Of a stretch of DNA of 64,000 nucleotides, positions 10,716 through 21,923 are shown piece after piece (the stretch's first letter is position 1; each line of letters opens with the position of its first letter). The position numbers and the translations under genes are program-made. The DNA is from Sorex araneus. Lineage: Eukaryota > Chordata > Mammalia > Eulipotyphla > Soricidae. The notes under the pieces were generated by a model. It was not told the origin of the DNA and made no database searches. It saw nothing but the letters and a program-made list of their open reading frames with translations. The DNA is taken from contig NC_073306.1 in the NCBI RefSeq assembly GCF_027595985.1, positions 83,997,599 to 84,061,598 of the forward strand, given 5' to 3'.

Positions 10716-12257
10716 TAGAGGGTTTTATAGCAACTTTGGACTGTTAAAGCATTTATCTCTAGGAAAGAGGCACTGAAAGCCAGTGGGAGATGGGAAACTG
10801 AGACCCACCCTCTGAGCCTGCATCAACCTTTCCACCAAGAGGATTCTGGGATGGACAGTTTAGGGCTGGAAGAAAAGGATGCAGTGAGTCACTTTCAGGA
10901 AGCCTTTAGTATAATTCAACTCCCAGCCGCATACTCCCTTAGTCCTTTCCTCATCCTCTAAGGAAATGAAGACTTCTTGTTTGTTATTTTTCCTTTGCCA
11001 TGAAGTTCCTCTTTAAAGAGAGGTAGAGATAAGAATAGAGAGGTAAATACATCTTATACTCATTTGTAGTGCTAGTTTCTCTTACTCTCTGCTCCTCTGT
11101 TCCATGGGGAAACATTTCAGCATTTCAGGGTCCAGGACACTCAAGTACCCCACGAAACTCGTTGCTCCCCGCCTTTCCTCGTTGGGATCCTGGCCCTTTA
11201 ACACCCTCCCAGGTGATTCACCTTCCTTCCTCATTCCTTTGTTAAGGACCCAACATTCCAAGGCAGAACCAGTCAGCCAATCACAGCCCTGCAGAGCTGG
11301 CTTGCGCCTTGAGATTGGTTGAAGCAGTGGTTGGCGGGAGGCTCACCACTCAGATCTATAGGAGGCTGGGGAGGGGTGGTGGTGTTCCTGGGAATTGGCT
11401 CTGGGAAAAAATGTGTTCTGGGGCTGCTCATGTTTTTGAAGAGATTCTTCAAGTTGATAGAGCTGGACTCGGAGGGGCGTCTGGCTTGGGAAGTCTGTAG
11501 TTGGGAGGCAAGCTGTAATCCCAGCTCTCTGGGTCTCCTGGGAGCTTGGGTGCCCCCTCCTCACCTGGTCCCCCCCCAGGATCGGGCGTGTAAAATTGAC
11601 TGAGTTCCCAGGCCTCTTCCAAGAAGCCTTTTCCAGCAGCCCTGAATCTCTCCAGTCTCAACATTCTGCTTTCCCGACGTCGGAAACAGCCGGAAAATAA
11701 ACACCCCGATGACTAAACGGTTTCTCCAGCTAGAGCCTGGGGAAGCACTAAAAATAGAGGCCACAAGTTAGGGGAGGTTCCCCACTTGAGGGAGGTGAAG
11801 TGGGGGGGCACGTTCCCATCCCAGTACTGCCTCAGCCCTGGGTCTGGCACTGGCCTCTGTTCTCAGAGTTCTTGAGGACAGCCAGATGGGCGGCTCCCGC
11901 CTACCCCAGGGCTCTTTGGACCAGCGAGCCCTTCCTGACAAGGAGAGTCATCTTCTGGTGCTGGGATCCCGAACCCCAGGTCCAACAAGAATCAGAGCAG
12001 CTCCATTTGAGGACAAAATGGGATCCTGTTTAAGTCAGGTTTCTTGGATGAGTGGCTAATTGAAAGGGATGGAAACTGAGGCTAAGGGGACAAGTTTGCT
12101 GTCATCTGTCCTAAGACATCTCAGATAAACATCCTAGCAGCAGATTAGACCCTTCAAGGTCTAAAGGGTTGCAGTGAGACCCTTCCTTGAGTTCGCCAGA
12201 GACAGTCTCCTCCTAAGCCATCTTCAAACATGAACTAATTTAATTTCCATTCCAAAT
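10716..12257. other. SINE-free stretch upstream of MEF2D
   Basis: Unique sequence with CCAAT-type motifs near 11277-11316 (GCCAATCAC and GATTGGTT) and the MEF2 site at 11748. No coding exon seen. Confidence 0.5.
11748..11757 (+). promoter_or_regulatory. MEF2 consensus site upstream of MEF2D
   Basis: CTAAAAATAG is a perfect match to the MEF2 consensus, about 2.1 kb before the presumed MEF2D transcription start and within SINE-free sequence (10.7-12.2 kb). Confidence 0.45.
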
Positions 12258-12268
12258 TTATGAGCTGG

Positions 12269-12450
12269 GGGGCTGGAGTGATAGCACAGCGGGTAGGGCG
12301 TTTGCCTTGCACGCGGCCGACCCGGGTTCGATTCTCAGCATCCTGTATGGTCCCCAGAGCACCACCAGGGGTAATTCCTGAGTGCAGAGCCAGGAGTGAC
12401 CCCTGTGCATCGCCGGGTGTGACCTCCCCCCAAAAAAAGTAAAAAAAAAA
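12269..12450 (+). mobile_element. SINE, young full length
   Basis: Near-consensus copy flanked by TTATGAGCTGG (12258-12268 and 12451-12461). It is almost the last SINE before the MEF2D promoter. Confidence 0.95.
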
Positions 12451-12602
12451 TTATGAGCTGGGTACTAGTATCATCATCTCCAATTCAACCGTGAGGATCA
12501 CCAGGTTTTGGGGTAATATGCTGGTCGGTGTTCACTGTTAACAGATGAAATAACCATCTGAACCAAGGCACCTTGACCACTCCAAAGGTGATGATGCTTC
12601 TA

Positions 12603-12745
12603 GGGGCCAAAGAGACAGTACAGCAGAGACAGCCGACTGGGGTTCAATCCCTGTCACTACCAAGCATCATCCCTGAGCACAGAGCCAGGAATAAGCTCTG
12701 AGCACAGCCAGGTGTGGCCCCCAAACCAAAAAAATAAAACAAAAA
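12603..12745 (+). mobile_element. SINE, diverged with head deletion
   Basis: GAGACAGTACAGCAGAGACA head lacks the usual GGGTAGGGCG segment. The body is intact. Confidence 0.8.
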
Positions 12746-13439
12746 CAAACCCCAACGGTTATGCGCCTAATGAGCAAGATGCACTGCCTCTCTCTTCTCT
12801 GCTGCATATATAAGGCTCTTGAGCACTTAGAATCCAGGCTTAGGGTAAATCAGACCTAGCCAGATACAAATCAGGGCATGTGAAGAAGTGACTGCCCTTC
12901 TGTTATGTGAGATTCCTTGAGTTCTAAGCCAGATTTTATTCTTTCCTCAAGCTCCAGGTCAAAAAACAGCAGACCTGTAGGTAATAGGGCTGTCAGAGCA
13001 AGGCTACAGGGTCAACTGTCCGGTAAGCATGGCACCCACATTCCTGTAGTTACAGATTCACCACACCTGGGGGAAACCAGGAATTTAGTGTTTTTTTTTT
13101 TAATTGTATTTTAAAAAAAGCTACTACTGCTTTTTTAATGAGATGCTTTGGGGCGTTTCCTGTGCTGGGGGAAATTAGGGTCCCGCCCCTTTAAATTGCC
13201 CCCCACGGCTCTAAGTGCTCTGGGGCCCCTGCAGGCACTGGGGATTAGGTCACCTAAGAACTATGAACTGTCGCTTTAAATGACTGGGCGTCTGCCGAGC
13301 CGGGCCCCGAGAGGGAGGGGGGCTGTCACAGGTAGAGGGAGCAAACGAGCTCTCCAGGTAACCCCCCAGAAAAGAAAGAGTCCCTTTAAGTGGGGTACGG
13401 CGCCCGCTAAGTGGGGGAGATGTCATCTCTCCAGCGCTT

Positions 13440-14600
13440 AGCGTCTACCCTTAATTTCTCTACTTAGCTCCCCACCTCCCCACTCTCCCGGGCTCGCGGC
13501 TGGGGGGCGGCGCGCGCGTGTGCGCGCAGCCCAGAGGCGCCCCGGAAAGGTGCTCCGGAGCGCGTGGTGGCAGCGGCCGGGGCATCGTGGGGCCCGGCCG
13601 AGCCCTTTAAAGGCCTCCGCGTCTCGCCGCCTCCCTCGGCCCGCGCCCGGCCCGGGCCAGCCTCGCTCCTTCCCCGCCCGCACGCGGAGGGATCCGCCGC
13701 TCCCCGCGCCGCAGCCGCGCTCCGAGGGCGCCGGGGTGGGGGCCGGCTGGCCCGGCCCGGCCGGCCCGGGGAGGCGAGGGGCGGGGCCACGTCCGGACCC
13801 GCCCCTCACGGCCCCGCCCCCGCCCCATGAGCTCCTCCCATTGGCCCCCCGCCTGTCCATCAGCCCCGTTTCCCCCACCCCTCAAGCTAGGCTGAGCTGT
13901 GCCTACGTCGGCCTCGACTCCCGGGGGCTGGAGGAGTTACCTTTGGAGCCCGAAAGGAGGAAGGAAGCAAAATATCAACAACTGCCGAGGCGGCTCGGGC
14001 GCTCGGCCGCGCTTCCCCGCCTGCCCGTCGCCCGCCTGCCAGCCCCGCGCCCACGACGGGGGCCCAGGCCCCCCGGCGCCGCCCAGGGCCCGCGCGGACG
14101 CCGGCCTCATTTATTATTCCCCGCGCCGAGAGCTGCGGCTTCCTGGTGTGGAAGATCTCTCGGACTAGGGTCGCGGGCTGCCCACTCCCGGCCGTGACAC
14201 CCCCCTTCTCCCAGCGGGGCTGGTGAGTAGAGAAAAATAACGCGCCTGCCGCTTTAAGAGGCCCCCTCCCCCACCCCGTCCTGGGCCCGGGGTGGAGGGT
14301 GGTCTCGTGGACCGGCCCCCCGAGAACCCCCGGGGATGGGGTGGCCTCCGCGGCCAGGGGGAAGTCGCGGAGCGGGCTTGCTTACGCGGGGGTTGGTGGG
14401 CGCTTTGCTGGGGGACTGTTTGTTTGTGTTGGGGAGTCGGCTGGGGGGACAAGTCGAACGGGCCGTGATTGCGGCCGGGGTCGGGGTCCGGGTGGGGATG
14501 GGCGGCAGGGGGCCGAGCACGTCTGTCGGGGTGACCGCGGCCTCCAAGGGGTCTCCGGTGACAGCCGGGAGCGACTGACATTTTAACAGCCGGCCCTCCC
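13440..14600 (+). promoter_or_regulatory. MEF2D: MEF2D CpG-island promoter
   Basis: This stretch is very GC- and CpG-rich compared with its flanks and contains no SINE. GC boxes occur at about 13811-13826 and an inverted CCAAT box at 13840-13844, just before the presumed transcription start. I see no clear TATA box at the expected distance, which fits a CpG-island promoter. Several CTTTAA motifs sit in and around the island (13273, 13382, 13603, 14251). Assignment to MEF2D rests on position, with the first coding exon about 12 kb downstream, as in other mammals where exon 1 is non-coding. Confidence 0.8.
13900..14222 (+). other. MEF2D: MEF2D non-coding exon 1 (5' UTR), approximate
   Basis: The sequence after the CCAAT and GC boxes runs into a strong splice donor, CTG|GTGAGTAGAG, with GT at 14223-14224. 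I take this as the end of the untranslated first exon. The 5' end is a guess, because transcription from such islands usually starts at several sites. An A-rich stretch at about 13970-13985 lies inside it. Open frames here are GC-driven and not credible proteins. Confidence 0.5.
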
Positions 14601-15475
14601 TCCCTCTCGCGGCTCGCACCGCCTGTTCCCTCCTCCTTGGCCCGACATGGTGCAGAAGGGGGCCTGGGAGGGCGGCGGAGGGTGGGGGCGGGGGGAAGCC
14701 GCAGCTGTTTGGGAAGCGGGGGAGGGAGGGGGACTGTTGTTCAGATGACACCCGGGCGGTGGGTTGGGGTGTGTGAGTGTGTGTCCGGGCCCCCCCGGGG
14801 TGCCCGCGGAGTTGGGACGCGGCGTGACCGGAGCGGTGGGCTGCCCAGACCTCCTGGCCAGCCTCGGAGACCCCAGACTTGGCCTGTCAGGAGCCCCAGC
14901 TGGAGAATCCCGGGCCAGAAGTTTGCAGCTGTTCAGCATCTGGGGGAGCGTGCGCCCACTTTTGCGCTGCACCCTTGGGAGGCTGCCCCGGGCCTGGAGT
15001 GGAGGGGTCAGGGAGTTGGGGGGCTGGGGTGGAGGGGAGCACTAAGGAGATGGAGCTGCATCTGGTTTCTCCTCTCCTTGTCAGCCCCTTCCGATCAGAG
15101 TTGGGTGGTAGATTGGAGAGCGCCCCCCCACCCCGGGGCTGCCACCCCCTTCCCCCACCCCCACTTGAGGGCTCCAGGGTATGGGCGTTCCTGAGGCCAC
15201 CAGGCTAGGTGAGGTTACCCCCAAGCGTGCCCTTCTCAGGAAGGCCCTCAGTCCCACCCAAAGGCTGCACTGTTGCTGAGGGGGAGGAGGCTACAGTGGG
15301 TGGATCCAGAGTCCCCCTTCCTCCAGTCCAGCCCCTCTCTTGAGGGTTTCTTTCTGATAGGGTTTCTTTCTGATATTGCGGGTGGGGTGCCCTCCCCTCC
15401 CCCATCCCTTCAGCGGGTCTTCTAGGCACTTCAGGGCCCTCATGGACTATGGGAAGTTTGCCGGCTGGCGCGCGG

Positions 15476-15484
15476 TGACCTTGA
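15476..15484 (-). promoter_or_regulatory. ERR-type nuclear receptor half site
   Basis: TGACCTTGA is the complement of TCAAGGTCA, the extended half site bound by estrogen-related receptors. It lies about 1.3 kb into intron 1. A single short match, so weak evidence. Confidence 0.25.
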
Positions 15485-15816
15485 CTGCTTGGAGATAGGA
15501 GAGGAGCCCAGGCCAGCCCCAGACTGGGCTTTGGAGCTAGGGATCTGGTCCACCTCCTGCTGCCCCCACCCCAGACCCCCAGCAGGGGGACCCTAAGCAT
15601 CCAGGGGTGCTTTGGAAGGCACATGTCAGTGTCCCCAGATGTCCACCCGCCTGTGGCCGCTGGTTTCCGCCACCCCAGGACTGAGCCTGGCTGTCCCAGC
15701 TCCCGCCCCACCGGCCTGGGAATGAATTTCCTTCCTGTGGTTTCCCAGCACAGGAGATGGGGGGTGGGGTAGGATCAGGGTGAGGGGAGCTGTGGACCCA
15801 TTCACGGGCAGTCAGT

Positions 15817-15817
<1 letters not shown>

Positions 15818-15849
<32 letters not shown>
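15818..15849 (+). repeat. GT microsatellite
   Basis: An uninterrupted run of GT dinucleotides lies in MEF2D intron 1. Confidence 0.9.
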
Positions 15850-15850
<1 letters not shown>

Positions 15851-18800
15851 TGGGGGGGTCACTGGGACTTGCATGTGGCTCACCTCTATGTGCCCCTACA
15901 TAGGCAGTTGAACCTTTGGGTCGCAGTTGGTTACACTCTCTTTGTTGTCACCGCCCTGCCCCAGGACACACCCCATATATGTCTGTGTGTCCCTGCATGT
16001 GTGCCCACGTGCATTGGTAAGGGGAGGGGTCTCAGGCTTCTCTGGGGGGGAAATGGGAGCTTTCCCTCCCACTCCTGAAGAGGCCAGCGGGGTTGTGCTT
16101 CTTACCTGAAGTCACACAGCAGGTCTGTGTCTGAGCTTTGTCAAATCGCCACTCTGTCAGGCACCTCTTCACTGTCACGACAGAGCCTCGGAAGGAAGAC
16201 AAATCGAGTCCAGGGGGAGCCGGGGCCCCAGCCAGGGAGCACCCTGGCACGTGTTGCGGGGGGGATGGGCAGGAGAGGTGGGACTCAGTCCCTACTTGCT
16301 GTCTGGAGCGGTGCTGGGGACTAGGCAGGTTGGCAGCCTCTGTCTGTGTGTGCCGTCTGACCTGAGGGCCCCTGTGCTCATCTCTTGGCCGGGAGGGAGG
16401 CTGGAGGATCCGCGCGCCCTGGCTGCTGTTATATAATCTCTCTCCAGCAGGTTTGACAGAAAATCTTTCCTAGAGCTTTCCTGGGAGTTGGCGGCAAGGG
16501 GGGGGAGTGGTGCAGGGCAGCCTCCCCAAGCTGGGGGCTGAAGGCCTCTGGCCCCGAGGGGCTCTGCCCTCCCCTGCCCCCCACAGGAGCTTGCCTGGAA
16601 AGGCCCCTGTGCGCTGGGTGGCCCTGGCCTTCCAGCGTGGTTCAGGGGCTGGGATCTCAGTGCTCCCGAGACCCCGGGAGGTTGGGGGGACATGTGCCAA
16701 GCACTTCTGATCGTGGGGGGCTGGAGGGCATGGGGAGTCAGGGGAAGCCGGGACTGCTGGTTGGTGGTGGCCTCTCTGGAGGAGGTGTTCTGCCTGGGGG
16801 AGTGGTAGAGGCTGGGCATCGGGGAGGCTCCGAGGTGGCCCAAGTCAGACTCAGACTCTGGTCTGTGGCGCTCTGGTGGCAGGTGAACCCCACCCCGGGG
16901 ACCATGGCGGGGCCTCTCCTGGCTCCCCAGGGCCAGCTGGTGTGAGGTGGTCCCCGCCTTGACCGGGAAGGAGGACGGTGGCGGGCAGCAGCACCTCCGC
17001 GTCCCTGTAATCGCAGGTGGCTTTTATGAGCCGGTCACGGGGCTGCGTCCGGCCGGCCGGCCAGCCCTTCTGTCCCAGTTTGGGGACTTACTCATGGGGG
17101 CGGGCGGTGCTCAGTGTGGGCGCGGGGCTTGGAGGCTCTGCCTCAGGAGGAACTTGCCTGTGTTGGCTGCCAGCCGGCCAGGGGGCACTGACGCGGGCCC
17201 CTTCTCCCGGGCCTGCGGGCCTGGGGCGGAAAGGCCTTGAACTTTGGCCTAGTGAAGCTGGTGCTGTCTGGCTCCTGGAATATTTTTCTTCTCTCCTCTC
17301 CCCTGCCAGGGAGAGTGTTGCACAGGGTGCCTGTCCTGGGCTGTGGCAAAGCTGGGCGAGGGCCCTACCCCCAAGCAGGGTGTGTGCCAGGGATGCTGGG
17401 GCCCGCTAGCCTGCCCAGATGCCAGGATGTGTGGTGTGGGCACGGGGAAATGGAGACACCCCCGGAGCAGCTGCAGTCCCCCGTGGGTGAAGGGGAGCCA
17501 GTTGCAAAGATGATTAAAGGATTGAAGGCTGGGGGTGCTGGGTGCTAGAGTGGCCAGTCCGTGGGGCCTCAGCCGAGAGTGGGCAGTCCTGGCTCTGGCC
17601 CTCGGAGGGCAGACCAAGCCTGGGGCCTGCTTATGAGCCGAGCCCCAGAGGCCCCTCCTGCCTCTCTCCCCTAAACGGGGTCATGCCATCTGCCCACATG
17701 CAGGAGTGTCCCCCTGAATACCAGGACTCTGTGGCTGGCCTGCTGGTGGCATTATCCCTGGGGAGCAAGGCCCGCTGAGGCCGCTGACATTCCGGGCCAG
17801 CTCCCTGGCTGGAGACGCTGGTCTGGGTTGTTGCTCTGGGCTCTTTCTGGGAGCCAGCCATGTGCCTGGCATGTCCTGCCGGGCTGGCCGATGTGGAGAT
17901 GGGGCTGCTGGTGTGGGGGCCTGAGGTTCAGCCTCTGCTGCGGCCTAGTGGAGAGATGCTCTGAGCCACGGGGGGCCGCACGCAGGTGGGAGCCTGTTTG
18001 CTCCTTTAAGCTCTCCCTCCTGCAGGCCCCACGCTTTGGGCCTGGTCACTGGCCCGGGCTAGGCTCCCTGAGGGCCCCTTAGAGTGGGACAGACCAGGCA
18101 GGCATGGAGAAGAGGTGTCTTTGTTGCTCCCTCCGGAGATTTCGTTGTCAACCGCACCCCTGCTCACCCTGATTCCTGGTGTTGGAAACCATAGACTTGA
18201 GTTTTGAGACCCCTGGGGACCAATGGAAGCCGCTTCCCGTGCGAGCACTGTGGAGTGTTGTGTGGGCCGGACCAGTGCCAGGTCATGTGTTTTCCCAGTG
18301 GGTAGGTGTGGCTTTCATCTGGGTTTAGGGGGTCCTTCCCCGCAGGTTGGGTCCGGGAAGAGAAGGGCACCCCGTGGGATGGAGCACTGTGGCAGGAGGC
18401 CCCAGGAGGGGTCTGTCTGCAGGGACAGTGGCAGACCCCCAGGGCCTGTGAGCACCGCCTAGAGCTGAGGGAGGAGAGGCCAGGACATGGGGTTGCTGGA
18501 AGGAGCGTGGGGCCGCACACAGCCCCCCCCCCCGCCACTCCTTCCCCAGCCTCATCTCCGACTGGGCGCTGCCAGTGAGCTCATGTGCTGCCCGCAGAGG
18601 GGTGTTCCACCAGCTGGTGGGACCCCGGGGGAGGGGTGCTGGGGGACCCGCCCACCCCGTGGTGACTCCTGGTCGGGAACCTGCCCCCCACCCCTGAGTT
18701 CCTGTGTCTCATTCCTCTGGGGCTCCCCGTCCCAGCAGCCAGCTCGCACTTGGGGCTGAGGCTGGAGAACAGGGAACAAGCAGGGCCGGGCAGGGGGGCT

Positions 18801-20284
18801 TCGTCTCTTCGGGGAGCCCAGGCCCTGGAGAGGGACAGCAGTGAGCTGTGCAGCCCCCCTCCTTGGCCCCTGTGTCCTCGTCTTCTGCTGAGTCCCCCAG
18901 GCTGGGGCCCAGGCTGCCTGGGTGGGGACAGGTGTCCTGGCCCAGCTGCCACCTCTTGTCACCCCCACCTGTCAGCTAGGGGGCAGGGGACGGGAGGAGC
19001 CCGGCCCCTCACCTGCTCTCTGGGGGGACATGAGGCGGGGGAGAGCAGGCGACACGTGGGCTCTCCTCTGAGTCGGGGGTCAGAGACGGCGACCCAGCCC
19101 AGCGGGTGGGGTGCTGCTGCTGGACCCCAGAGGGGCCTTAGCTCTGGGCTTTCAGGGGCAGGGAGGCCGGCCGGCCTCGGTGAGGAGCAAGAGTGACCTG
19201 GGGGCCAGTGTAGGCTCTTGCCTTCAGCAGGCGCCCACTGCCCGCCCAGGCCCCCTCTGCCCAGGCATCTCCACCTCACCTGGCGCCTGGCCTGCAGGCA
19301 GCTAATCCTGGAGAGCTGGCGGCTGGCCGCCTCTTTGGGGCTTAAAGGCTGCCCCTCACGTGGGGGGTGCCCCCGAGCGGCCCCTTTAAGCCCCAGCCAC
19401 CCCGAGGTCGTGGGGGATCTGGGAGGATTTGCTTCCCTGATTGGATTGGCCTCTTAGGGGCGCCTTGTCTGACCCGCCACCTTCCGTCCCAAGTGTCCCC
19501 CAGCCCGCCCTGCCGCTGCCTCTGGTCTGTGAGTTACGAGGATTGTGCTGTCCCTGCTGGGGGACATGCTGTGCCCATGGTGGCCTCTCCTCCACCCCCA
19601 GGCCCCCAAAGCCAGGGCCACCTACACAGCACCTGGCGATGCTGGGGATAGAGCTTGGGGCTCCGGTGTCCAGAGGCGATGCTCCAGCCTGCGGAGCCTC
19701 TTCCTGGCCTGCCTTCGTCCCCGCTTCCGGGGCAGCCTCTCCTCTGCTCTGAGCATCAGCCCACCAGGCCCTGGAGCCAACGGCTCCCTGGCTGGGCTGC
19801 CCCCAAGCCCCAGCTGCCACTTTCACTTCTGTCTCCTGAGACCCCAGAGGGAAGTTGGGTGGGGCGGTGGAAGGTGACACAGTAACCGTCCCAACTGCCC
19901 CCACCTCTTGTCCGCCGAAGGTTTAGATGGCTGGACCCCTGCTCCGGCACCCGAGACGGATTGTCCAAGGCTGATTGTCGAGACGGCAATGGGCTTGGGC
20001 CACAGTGGAGGGAAGGCTCGGCCAGGCCCAGCGTGCAGGGCAGGACGCGCTCCTGGGCCTGGCTGGTTTCGAGTGGGCGTCTGTGGCTCTGTGAGCAGGT
20101 GACTTCCTCTGAGTGGGACTCCTCTCGTAGGCAGGGGGTCAGTCTCTTTCAGCCTAGGGTTGGGGTGTTGTGCTGGGACCTGTCCTCTTTCTGAGAGGAG
20201 CAGCCTCTCAGCTTGGCTGCTAACAGACCTCGGCCCAGATTCCGAGCCCCAGGACTGGTGAGTCCTCCCCGATCCTTGTACCCT

Positions 20285-20430
20285 CTGAGCCTGTGGCACC
20301 AGCCTTTCCCCCTCCGTCCCCTCCATGCCCTCCATCCCCTCCATGCCCTCTGTCCCTTCCAGCCCATCCAATCTCTTCTTTCCCCTCCATTCCCTCTGTC
20401 CCCTCTGACCCCTTTGTCCCGCCTGTCTTT
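20285..20430 (+). repeat. Pyrimidine-rich degenerate minisatellite
   Basis: Repeated CCCTCCATCCC/CCCTCCATGCC-like units of about 10-11 nt lie in intron 1. A polypurine-polypyrimidine tract of this kind can be prone to unusual structure. Confidence 0.7.
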
Positions 20431-20516
20431 CCATCAACTTCTGCTCTTGGAGCTTTGAACTGGGGGAATCAGTGGTGGAGCCCTGGTCTGTGTGAAGCCC
20501 TGGGTTTCATTCCTGG

Positions 20517-20517
<1 letters not shown>

Positions 20518-20566
<49 letters not shown>
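20518..20566 (+). repeat. CA microsatellite
   Basis: About 24 uninterrupted CA dinucleotides lie in intron 1. Confidence 0.92.
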
Positions 20567-20567
<1 letters not shown>

Positions 20568-21055
20568 GGAACAAGAGGCAGAGTGGAGCACAGCCCACCC
20601 ACCATCCTGCTGTTGCCCTCCTTGGTGCCGAGGATGGGGACAGGGCCTGGGGTTTTCTCCTGAGGAGCCCCTACATCTTCCAGTTGCAGGGGTGTCTGCT
20701 CTCAGCTCTCCTTCCCTTCCCCCCTTCATTCCTTTCTCCTCGCTTCTCTCCCTCACCTCCCCTCTCCCAGCTCTCTCTTTCTCCTTCCTCTCTTTCCTCG
20801 GGGGCTGCCCAGTTGGGGCGCGCACACACACACACAGCCCCCTTGCACAGCTTTCTTACTCAGCATCGCCCCGCACCCCTAGGTGAGAGTGTTGGTCCCA
20901 CTGGACGGAGACGACAGCTCTGGGGGGGGCAGGGGCGGGGGGATTGGAGGAGGAGCGAGTGCTAGAGGGCTGAAGTGCCAGCAGACCCACTTGGGCCCCT
21001 GAGTGGCCAGGCCCTGGAGTGGGAAGCTGAGCCTGCTGGAATAAGGTCAGAGACG

Positions 21056-21090
21056 ATGCAAATCCCCATGCAAATGACGGCGGTGAGTCA
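21056..21090 (+). promoter_or_regulatory. Octamer pair with AP-1 site in intron 1
   Basis: Two exact ATGCAAAT octamers (21056-21063 and 21068-21075) are spaced 12 bp apart and followed by TGAGTCA (21084-21090). The cluster in 35 bp suggests a POU/AP-1 enhancer. Function is not shown. Confidence 0.45.
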
Positions 21091-21891
21091 TGACCGGTGG
21101 GGCTGCTGGGATGGACGTGAAGCAAGGCTGGGGTTTGGGTTCCAGAACTGGCACCACTTGGAATCGTGCCAGTGACCTTGGGCTGGTCACTGCCCAGTAG
21201 ATCGAAGCCAGAGGCCCAAGCACTGGGGCCTGATTGGTGTGGCAGGTGAGCAGGGGGCTGGGGCGAGCGAGCATCTGCCTGGTGGGCCCCCACTCCTGTC
21301 GCCTGCTGCCTTCCCGGTGAGGCTCAGCGAGCACCTCCCTCTTCATCAGTCCCTTCTGCGTTACCTCCTCTGTCACCTCTCCTCCATGGTCTCTGGGCCT
21401 TCTGCGGAACGTGGGGGCTGGGCCCAGGCTGTCTGCCCGTGCCCGCTGTGCTGGCGTGGCGGGGGTTGGCCTTGCTTCCCTGCCTGTGGGCTGCTCTCCT
21501 CCCTCTGCCCTTTCGTGGGGCTTCTGGTGCCCCCCATTCTTCCTTCCTGAGGAGGTCCAGGACTCTGGGTGTTGGTGGGCTCAGGGATGCCTCCTGTGGT
21601 GCAGACACCCTGGCAGCCTCTGCAGCAAGGGGGGAGCTCCTGGGCAGGGCCAGGCCCAGGAGAACGGGGAGGGAGCTCAGCAAGGGCCCAGGACAGTTCC
21701 CATCCCCAGGGAGCCCCCTGCCCACACTGGCTCCCCAGCTCACGACAGGGCGACAGGGCGGCCCTTCCTGTCCCTTGCATGGAGGTTGAGGCACGGATGG
21801 ACGCAGCCAGCCCCTGCCCCAGGTCTGCCTCTCCTGGGCTCTGTCCCTCCCTCCCCCAGCCGCCAGTCCCCCCAGGTCCCCTGTCAGTGGG

Positions 21892-21923
21892 TTAAAATTA
21901 GCTCAGTGCCCAGCTAAAAATAG
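21892..21923 (+). promoter_or_regulatory. Tandem MEF2 consensus sites in MEF2D intron 1
   Basis: TTAAAATTAG (21892-21901) and CTAAAAATAG (21914-21923) both match YTA(A/T)4TAR. They are 22 bp apart start to start, about two helical turns, inside otherwise very GC-rich intron. This suggests an enhancer bound by MEF2 proteins and possible autoregulation. Confidence 0.55.

Noticed and set aside
1-13000. 3' end of IQGAP3, the expected neighbour upstream of MEF2D
   Set aside because: No IQGAP-like coding exon could be recognised in any frame. The gene probably ends outside the window.
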